Assembly (NCBI GenBank): GCA_029932895.1
Contig: JAOZPF010000119.1
Span: 1-8,460, forward strand
DNA: 8,460 nt
Direction: 5' to 3'
From: Anaerolineae bacterium
GTDB lineage: Bacteria > Chloroflexota > Anaerolineae > B4-G1 > DUEL01
The position numbers and the translations under genes are program-made. The notes beneath the pieces are model-generated. The model was not told the DNA's origin, made no database searches, and worked only from the letters and a program-made list of their open reading frames with translations. Below, piece by piece: positions 1-5,122 of the stretch; position 1 is the first letter of the stretch; every line of letters begins with the position of its first letter.

Positions 1-1062
1 GGCGCTTTTGGCAAGGAGAGCTATATTCTGACCGGCTACTTTAACATGCCCAAGGTGTTGGAACTGACTCTCAATAACGGCATTGACCCGCGCACGGGCC
101 GGAGGATCGGGCCGGAGACGGGCGACCCAACGCAGTTTGCCTCTTTTGACGAGTTCTTTGCCGCCTATGAGCGACAGCTCAACTATTTCGTCGAGCTCAA
201 GATTCGGGGGAACAATGTCATCGAGCGGCTCTATGCCCGGCACATGCCGGCGCCGTTTCTCTCACTGCTGATTGATGATTGCATTGCCAAGGGACGGGAC
301 TATCACGATGGCGGCGCACGGTACAACACGACCTACATCCAGGGTGTGGGCCTGGGTACAATGGCCGATGCGATGACGGCTATCAAGTACCATGTCTTTG
401 AGCAGGCCCAGTTGACGATGGCCGACCTGCTGGCTGCTCTACGGGCCGATTTCGAGGGCGGCGAGCGGTTGCGGCAAATGCTCTTGAATCGCACCCCCAA
501 GTATGGCAACGATGACGAGTATGCCGACGCCGTGATGGTGCGCGTGTTCGATGCTTACTTCAACGCCATCGACGGCCGTCCGAACACCAAGGGGGGGACC
601 TACCGTATCAACCTCCTGCCCACCACCGTCCATATCTACTTCGGGTCGGTTGTTGGCGCTACGCCCGATGGCCGCAGGGCGGGAATGCCTCTCTCCGAGG
701 GCATCTCGCCGGTGCAAGGAGCCGACCGGCGCGGGCCAACGGCGGTGCTCAGGTCGGTGGCCAAGATGGACCATGCCCGCACCGGTGGGACGTTGCTCAA
801 CCAAAAGTTCACCCCCCAGTTGTTGGCCGATGACGCGGGATTGGACAAACTGGTCCACCTGATCCGTACCTATTTCAAGCTCGACGGTCACCACGTCCAG
901 TTCAACGTTGTGGACGCGGCCACACTGCGGGCGGCGCAGCGAAACCCTGAGCAGTACCGGGACCTGATTGTGCGCGTGGCGGGTTACAGCGACTATTTCT
1001 GCGACCTCAGCGAAGCGTTGCAAGAAGAGATCATTGCCCGCACAGAGCATCAATCGTTCTAG
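1..1062 (+). CDS. hypD: Glycyl radical enzyme, probable trans-4-hydroxy-L-proline dehydratase (C-terminal part)
   Basis: The reading frame is open from base 1, so the gene is cut by the window edge. 353 codons remain of an expected ~790. The C-terminus carries the glycyl radical motif RVAGYSD, with the radical Gly encoded at 982-984, 25 residues before the end, as in the pyruvate formate-lyase family. Stretches such as GKESYILTGYFN, GGARYN, PKYGNDDEYAD, LPTTVHIYFG and KMDHARTGGTLLNQ agree closely with the Clostridioides difficile HypD sequence as I remember it. By that alignment the catalytic Cys-Val-Glu lies about four codons upstream of base 1 and is not seen. HypD removes water from trans-4-hydroxyproline in the cytoplasm to give 1-pyrroline-5-carboxylate, which is then reduced to proline. 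It needs a radical-SAM activase, which is absent here and may lie upstream. Glycyl radical family membership is near certain. The HypD subtype is likely, but another dehydratase of this clade is possible. Confidence 0.85.
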   Translation, partial: GAFGKESYILTGYFNMPKVLELTLNNGIDPRTGRRIGPETGDPTQFASFDEFFAAYERQLNYFVELKIRGNNVIERLYARHMPAPFLSLLIDDCIAKGRDYHDGGARYNTTYIQGVGLGTMADAMTAIKYHVFEQAQLTMADLLAALRADFEGGERLRQMLLNRTPKYGNDDEYADAVMVRVFDAYFNAIDGRPNTKGGTYRINLLPTTVHIYFGSVVGATPDGRRAGMPLSEGISPVQGADRRGPTAVLRSVAKMDHARTGGTLLNQKFTPQLLADDAGLDKLVHLIRTYFKLDGHHVQFNVVDAATLRAAQRNPEQYRDLIVRVAGYSDYFCDLSEALQEEIIARTEHQSF

Positions 1063-1113
1063 TCTGCGAGATGGCCTGTCACAACCTGCGGGAGGGTAGG
1101 CCGAGCGGTTAAT

Positions 1114-1141
1114 TTGACAAAGTAGCTGAAACGATTATACT
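1114..1141 (+). promoter_or_regulatory. Sigma70-type promoter for the regulator-led operon
   Basis: A perfect TTGACA (-35, 1114-1119) is followed after 16 bases by TATACT (-10, 1136-1141). Transcription would start near 1148, about 34 bases before the ATG at 1182. It lies in the only long spacer of the first 4 kb and faces the regulator gene. Seen directly as a consensus match. Activity is inferred. Confidence 0.72.
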
Positions 1142-1142
1142 T

Positions 1143-1168
1143 CTAGACATCAGACGTCTGGACGTCAT
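1143..1168 (+). promoter_or_regulatory. Candidate operator: perfect palindrome within GAC(A/G)TC direct repeats
   Basis: Directly downstream of the -10 box lies the perfect 10-base palindrome CAGACGTCTG (1151-1160). The hexamer GACRTC occurs three times, at 1146-1151, 1153-1158 and 1161-1166, spaced 7 and 8 bases apart. A dimeric GntR-family repressor bound here would cover the transcription start and block the promoter, so autoregulation by the adjacent gene is the simplest reading. Binding is inferred from position and symmetry. The exact operator limits are uncertain. Confidence 0.5.
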
Positions 1169-1181
1169 AACAGTGGAAGCG

Positions 1182-1907
1182 ATGTCATTCAAGCTCGACC
1201 GCCGTCCTCTTTACGTGCAGGCACACGACCGGATTCTGGACCTGATCAGTGGGTCCGAGTTCCGGCCGGGTGATCGCCTGCCTTCGGAAGCCCAACTGGC
1301 TGGTCAACTCGGTATCTCCCGCGCTACTCTCCGTGAGGCACTTCACTTGCTGGAAAAAGAAAGGGTCATCGTTCGTCGCCAGGGGGTGGGCACTTTTGTC
1401 GCTGCCAACCACCACCTGGAGAGCGGCCTGGAGCGGTTGGAAAGCGTGCTGGCGCTGGCTGCCCGCGAGGGGATGGAGGCGCGCGTGCAGGGGCTGGCGG
1501 TCGAGAGCGTTGCTGCTCAGCGAAGGGTGGCCGAGCGGCTGCGGGTGGAGCCAGGGACACCACTCACCTGTGTCTGCCGCACTATCCTGGTGGAGGACCG
1601 CCCTGTTGCCTATATGGAGGATCTCGTCCCCGCTCAGTGGCTTGCCCCGCAGGCGGTCGACGATGGATTCACCGGCTCGGTCCTCGACCTCCTGCGCCGG
1701 CAGCCGACCCTTCGTGTTCAGGAGGCTATGGCCGATATCACAGCCATCCCTGCCGACCAGACACTGGCCCGTCGACTCCAGGTTTCCTCTGGCGCGCCCT
1801 TGTTGCTTCTGGAGGAGACTCTCTTTGATGCCAATGGCACTCCGGTCGGTTTTTCGCGCAACTATTTTGTGCCCAACCGCTTCCGCTTTCACGTGTTGAG
1901 GCGGTAA
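1182..1907 (+). CDS. GntR/HutC-family transcriptional regulator with UTRA ligand domain
   Basis: The 241-residue protein has the two-domain HutC-type layout. Residues ~8-74 form the GntR winged helix (LYVQAHDRILDLI, then LPSEAQLAGQLGISRATLREAL, then a wing ending in RRQGVGTFVA). Residues ~85-241 are a UTRA effector-binding domain, with the usual closing segment of paired beta strands and FRFHVLRR. Such proteins are usually repressors released by a small metabolite. The ligand here is unknown, though a purine or ureide breakdown product would suit the operon. I chose ATG 1182. An in-frame GTG at 1173 would add three residues (MEA), and neither start has a strong ribosome site (only GGAAG at 1175-1179). 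It heads the operon: the next gene starts 20 bases after its stop. It is probably autoregulated through the palindrome at 1151-1160. Confidence 0.93.
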   Translation: MSFKLDRRPLYVQAHDRILDLISGSEFRPGDRLPSEAQLAGQLGISRATLREALHLLEKERVIVRRQGVGTFVAANHHLESGLERLESVLALAAREGMEARVQGLAVESVAAQRRVAERLRVEPGTPLTCVCRTILVEDRPVAYMEDLVPAQWLAPQAVDDGFTGSVLDLLRRQPTLRVQEAMADITAIPADQTLARRLQVSSGAPLLLLEETLFDANGTPVGFSRNYFVPNRFRFHVLRR

Positions 1908-1927
1908 TTCTATCGAGGAGGCAAGAT

Positions 1928-2974
1928 ATGAAGACTGAAACATTTCGCGGACGGGATTTCCTCACCCTGCTCGATTGGAGCAAAGAGGAAGTCGAGACCA
2001 TCCTGGACGTCGCTCTGGACCTGAAGCGGCGCTATGCGATGGGCGAGCTCCATGACCATCTCCTGCGGGCCAAGACTCTGTTCATGATCTTTTATAACCA
2101 GTCCCTCCGTACCCGCAACTCCTTTGAGGCCGGGATGACCCAACTGGGCGGGCATGCCCACTATCTCGACCCCTCCAAGATCTATACCCCGGCGCTTCCA
2201 GGCAAGGAAGTGGCCTACTCCACCGAGCGCGTCTCCGATGTGGCGCGAGTGCTGGCGCGAATGGGCAACGCGATTGCTATCCGCTGCTATGGCGACCCGG
2301 TGGACTGGGTCTATGGCGGGGCGCACGAGATGCTGCGCAACTTTGCCTACTGGGCCGACATCCCGCTGCTCAACATGGAGGACGACAAGTACCATCCCTT
2401 CCAGGCTCTGGCCGACATTCTGACGGTCAAGGAAAAGTTTGGCACTTTCAAGGGCGTCAAGTTCGTAATGTCCTGGGCCTACTCGCCCAGCGTCCACAAG
2501 CCGCGGGCGGTGCCCCAGAGCGCTATCATCGCCGCCAGCATGATGGGTTGCGACACTGTTCTGGCTCGCCCGCCGGAAATGGCGCTCGACCCCGAGGTCA
2601 TCGCTGCCTGCGAAAAGTATGCCGAGATGAACGGCGCTTCCTTCGAGGTGACGGACGACTTTATGGGAGCCGCCGAGGGTGCCCATGTCCTCTATCCGAA
2701 AGCTTGGGCCCCAGTCCAGCTCTTCAAGCCACCCGTGGGCGAGGACAACCCGCGGCTCGCGCAAGAGATCTTTGACCGCTACAAGAGCTGGAAGGCCACG
2801 CCAGAGTACATGGCCCTGGCCGACCCGAGCGCCATCTATATGCACTGCCTGCCCGCCGACCGGAGCTGGGAGGTGGAGGATGAGGTCATTGACGGCCCGC
2901 AGTCGGTGGTCTTTGACGAGGCCGAGAACCGGTTGCACGTCCAAAAAGCGGTGATGAACTTGGTGATGCGGTAG
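1928..2974 (+). CDS. ygeW: Knotted carbamoyltransferase, YgeW type (copy A)
   Basis: This 348-residue aspartate/ornithine carbamoyltransferase-family protein carries the carbamoyl phosphate site SLRTR (59-63), HPFQ (156-159) and HCLPADR (306-312). A proline-rich loop at 183-198 (WAYSPS...KPRAVPQS) closely resembles that of E. coli YgeW and marks the knotted subgroup, in which this loop shapes the second-substrate site. YPKAWAP (256-262) also matches YgeW (YPKSWAP). Family members transfer a carbamoyl group between carbamoyl phosphate and an amino group. Beside carbamate kinase, the breakdown direction is likely: phosphorolysis of a ureido compound to carbamoyl phosphate. The substrate is not readable from the sequence. 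2,3-diaminopropionate ureides are plausible from the E. coli parallel, and citrulline-type ureides are an alternative. The start is fixed by GAGGAGG at 1915-1921, six bases before ATG. It is followed by a diverged paralogue (copy B). Confidence 0.9.
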   Translation: MKTETFRGRDFLTLLDWSKEEVETILDVALDLKRRYAMGELHDHLLRAKTLFMIFYNQSLRTRNSFEAGMTQLGGHAHYLDPSKIYTPALPGKEVAYSTERVSDVARVLARMGNAIAIRCYGDPVDWVYGGAHEMLRNFAYWADIPLLNMEDDKYHPFQALADILTVKEKFGTFKGVKFVMSWAYSPSVHKPRAVPQSAIIAASMMGCDTVLARPPEMALDPEVIAACEKYAEMNGASFEVTDDFMGAAEGAHVLYPKAWAPVQLFKPPVGEDNPRLAQEIFDRYKSWKATPEYMALADPSAIYMHCLPADRSWEVEDEVIDGPQSVVFDEAENRLHVQKAVMNLVMR

Positions 2975-2977
2975 CAG

Positions 2978-3005
2978 ACCTCGAACCTCGGACTTTGGAC
3001 TTTTG
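2978..3005 (+). repeat. Heptanucleotide tandem units filling the spacer between the carbamoyltransferases
   Basis: Three bases after the stop of copy A, the spacer reads as four consecutive 7-base units: ACCTCGR twice, then ACTTTKG twice. It runs directly into AAAGGAGG, the ribosome site of copy B. The units are visible by eye. With only two near-copies of each, chance or recent slippage cannot be separated. The same 7-base period recurs at 4059-4122. Confidence 0.6.
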
Positions 3006-3013
3006 AAAGGAGG
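3006..3013 (+). promoter_or_regulatory. Strong ribosome binding site setting a GTG start
   Basis: AAAGGAGG ends six bases before GTG 3020. It is close to a perfect anti-16S match and fixes the GTG as the start of copy B. No in-frame ATG with a comparable site is nearby. Confidence 0.8.
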
Positions 3014-3019
3014 TGTCAC

Positions 3020-4057
3020 GTGGATCTTTACGGGCGTGATTTTATCTGCACTCAAGACTGGTCGGTGCAGGAACTGGAGGCGGCGCTTGACCTGGCGGCC
3101 AAGATGAAGCGAGAGCGTTTTTCTGACCGCTGGACAGGGATTCTAAAGAACAAGAGCTTTATCATGTTCTTCTATAACCCCTCAGTCCGCACCCGCCTCT
3201 CCTTCGAAGCCGCCGCCACCGAACTGGGGGGGCACGCGCAGTTCATGACCCCCTCAGCCGGTCGCTTCAAGACGCAGAAGAAAGCTGGCGAGACGATCGA
3301 GGACGCGGCCAAAGTGATGGCCCGCTATGCTGCCGGCATCGGTATCCGTATCCTGGAGGACAAGGTCCCGGCATATGGCGCGGGCGACGAGATGCTGCGC
3401 GAGTACGCCAGGTGGGCTGATGTACCCATCATCAATATGGCCGACGACCGTTTCCACCCCTGTCAGGCCATGGCCGACGTGATGGGCTGGGCCGAGTGGT
3501 ACGGCGAGGGGCCTGGTCACCCCAATCTGGAGGCGCTGCGCGGCAAAAAGTTTCTCCTCACCTGGGGCTCGGGCGCGCTGGCCCGCTCCTGGTGCTCGGT
3601 GCAGGCCGCTCTACTCATCGCCTCTCGCTTTGGTATGCACATCTCGATGGCCTATCCCGAGGGATACGACCTGGACCCAGAGGTAATCGATTGGACCAAG
3701 CAGAATTGTGTTGCTAATGGCACCGATTTCGATGTGGTCCACGACCCCGACAGCGGCTATGACGGCGCGCACATTGTCTACTCCCGCAACTGGGTCAGCC
3801 CCAACGCCTACCAGGATGGTGTGTTCCAGAAGCAAGCCGAGATCGAGAGGGCGATGGCCTATCAAGGCTGGACGACCACCGCCGAGCGCATGGCCCACAC
3901 CGACAACGCGATCTTTACTCACCCAATGCCCGTGGACCGGGGCAATGAGGTCACGGATGAGGTGGCCTCCGGCCCTCGCTCCGCTATCTATGACATCGCC
4001 GAGAACCGGTTGCACGTGCAAAAGGCGGTGATGGCGCTGACAATGGGGAATCTGTAG
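3020..4057 (+). CDS. Knotted carbamoyltransferase paralogue with altered proline loop (copy B)
   Basis: 345 residues from a GTG start. It is clearly paralogous to copy A: both share a GRDF...DWS opening, SVRTR here (55-59) against SLRTR, EMLR.(Y/F)A.WAD(V/I)P, an HP.QA.AD motif (HPCQ at 146-149) and the ending AENRLHVQKAVM. The fragment YPEGYDLDPEV (212-222) is typical of YgeW-type knotted enzymes. Two regions differ. Where copy A has the proline-rich loop, copy B reads WGSGALARSWCSVQ (182-195), with no proline and no Lys-Pro. The C-terminal motif is HPMPVDRGNEV (301-311), closer to the HxLPxxRN pattern of acetyl/succinyl-ornithine carbamoyltransferases. The carbamoyl phosphate pocket looks intact, so an enzyme with another amino substrate, or a partner subunit of copy A, is more likely than a dead protein. 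The substrate is unknown. It sits 45 bases after copy A and 75 bases before carbamate kinase. Confidence 0.9.
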   Translation: MDLYGRDFICTQDWSVQELEAALDLAAKMKRERFSDRWTGILKNKSFIMFFYNPSVRTRLSFEAAATELGGHAQFMTPSAGRFKTQKKAGETIEDAAKVMARYAAGIGIRILEDKVPAYGAGDEMLREYARWADVPIINMADDRFHPCQAMADVMGWAEWYGEGPGHPNLEALRGKKFLLTWGSGALARSWCSVQAALLIASRFGMHISMAYPEGYDLDPEVIDWTKQNCVANGTDFDVVHDPDSGYDGAHIVYSRNWVSPNAYQDGVFQKQAEIERAMAYQGWTTTAERMAHTDNAIFTHPMPVDRGNEVTDEVASGPRSAIYDIAENRLHVQKAVMALTMGNL

Positions 4058-4058
4058 G

Positions 4059-4122
4059 TTGGTAGCTGGTAGATTGTTAATTGTTTAATTGTTAATTGTT
4101 AATTGTTAATTGTTAATTGTAA
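4059..4122 (+). repeat. AT-rich heptanucleotide tandem repeat spacer (ATTGTTA-type)
   Basis: From the second base after the stop of copy B to the ribosome site of carbamate kinase, the spacer is a run of 7-base units. These are YTGGTAG twice (4059-4072), ATTGTTA and ATTGTTT (4073-4086), a one-base slip (A, 4087), ATTGTTA four times (4088-4115) and ATTGTAA (4116-4122). It is strikingly AT-rich against ~60% GC flanks. It holds TAA stops, so it is not coding, and forms no clear hairpin. Copy number probably varies by slippage. It might tune spacing or translation between the genes, which is inferred. Confidence 0.85.
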
Positions 4123-4126
4123 GGAG
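4121..4126 (+). promoter_or_regulatory. Ribosome binding site fixing the carbamate kinase start
   Basis: AAGGAG ends six bases before ATG 4133. An upstream in-frame ATG at 4103 falls inside the repeat array, lacks a ribosome site and would add ten residues unlike the family, so 4133 is preferred. Confidence 0.8.
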
Positions 4127-4132
4127 CACGCT

Positions 4133-5086
4133 ATGACCAAAAAACTCGCCGTCGTCGCTATCGGCGGCAACTCGCTGATCAAGGACAAGAATCATCGCAC
4201 GGTGCAGGACCAGTACCTGGCGGCCAAAGAGACCAGCGCGCACATCGTTGACATGATCGAACAGGGTTGGGACGTCGCCATCGGCCACGGCAATGGCCCA
4301 CAGGTGGGGTTCATCCTGCGCCGCTCGGAGATCGCCGCCAAGACGATCGGTATGCACGAGGTCCCCCTTGACGCCTGCGGGGCGGATACTCAGGGCGCTA
4401 TCGGCTATGCGTTGCAGCAGAACCTGGCAAACGAGTTCCGCCGCCGGCACATAGCAAAGCGCGCTGCCACGGTGGTCACTCAGGTGCTGGTTGACCACCA
4501 GGACCAGGCGTTCCAGAATCCCAGCAAACCCATCGGCGGTTTTATGGAGGAGGAGGAAGCCAGGCAGCGCGCCGCGGAGGAGGGCTGGACGGTTGTGGAA
4601 GATGCCGGTCGCGGCTGGCGGCGTGTTGTGCCCTCCCCGCTGCCTCAGGAGATCATCGAGTTGGACGCCGTGCGCCAGCTTCTGGATGCCGGGATCATCA
4701 CAATCACCGTCGGCGGTGGTGGCATCCCCGTCATCCGCAACGAGGTGGGCGATCTGCAAGGTGTGGCTGCCGTCATCGACAAAGATTACGCTTCCTCCCT
4801 GCTTGCCCGCTCCATCGGCGCTGACCTCTTTCTGATCTCTACCGCGGTCGAGCAGGTCTATCTCGACTTTGGTCGACCCGATCAAAGGCCCATCGCCCGC
4901 ATGACTGTCGCGGAGGCCAAGCGCTACATGGAGGAAGGCCACTTTGCCAAGGGGAGCATGCTGCCCAAGATACAGGCTGTCATCTGGTTCCTGGAAGCTG
5001 GTGGGCAGCAAGCTCTCATCACCAACCCGGAGAACATCGCCCGCGCACTGGCTGGGGAGACGGGAACGCTGATTCTGCCAGACTGA
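4133..5086 (+). CDS. arcC: Carbamate kinase
   Basis: 317 residues, the normal length for the family (about 310). Carbamate kinase motifs run in order: AIGGNSL near the N-terminus (9-15), GHGNGPQVG (51-59), DACGADTQGAIGY (80-92), NPSKPIG with the expected Lys (129-135), GGGGIPVI (194-201), IDKDYASSLLA (215-225) and GHFAKGSMLPK (269-279). The soluble enzyme makes ATP from ADP and carbamoyl phosphate, leaving carbamate that decays to CO2 and NH3. Next to two carbamoyltransferases it is the energy-yielding step of a ureide or citrulline fermentation. E. coli carries the related yqeA in the same kind of cluster. The start rests on AAGGAG at 4121-4126. It is separated from the next gene by 36 bases with no terminator. 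Confidence 0.96.
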   Translation: MTKKLAVVAIGGNSLIKDKNHRTVQDQYLAAKETSAHIVDMIEQGWDVAIGHGNGPQVGFILRRSEIAAKTIGMHEVPLDACGADTQGAIGYALQQNLANEFRRRHIAKRAATVVTQVLVDHQDQAFQNPSKPIGGFMEEEEARQRAAEEGWTVVEDAGRGWRRVVPSPLPQEIIELDAVRQLLDAGIITITVGGGGIPVIRNEVGDLQGVAAVIDKDYASSLLARSIGADLFLISTAVEQVYLDFGRPDQRPIARMTVAEAKRYMEEGHFAKGSMLPKIQAVIWFLEAGGQQALITNPENIARALAGETGTLILPD

Positions 5087-5122
5087 GTGGCTGCTCCGCG
5101 CGTCAAGCGAGGGAAATAGGGA

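Noticed and set aside
1073..1102. Possible terminator after the glycyl radical enzyme gene (GGCCT at 1073-1077 with AGGCC at 1098-1102)
   Set aside because: The stem is only five base pairs with a 20-base loop and has no T tract directly after it, so it is too weak to call a terminator.
1910..3055. Antisense open frame (381 codons) opposite carbamoyltransferase A
   Set aside because: Shadow of a sense gene with complete catalytic motifs and a strong ribosome site. No recognisable antisense product.
4073..4122. CRISPR array or promoter inside the AT-rich repeat
   Set aside because: The units are seven bases with no spacers, so it is not CRISPR. TTGTTA and TTAATT recur by periodicity alone, and no spaced -35/-10 pair stands out.
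4103..4132. Upstream ATG giving a longer carbamate kinase (ten extra residues)
   Set aside because: It falls within the tandem repeat, lacks a ribosome site and adds residues not found in the family, while ATG 4133 has AAGGAG at ideal spacing.
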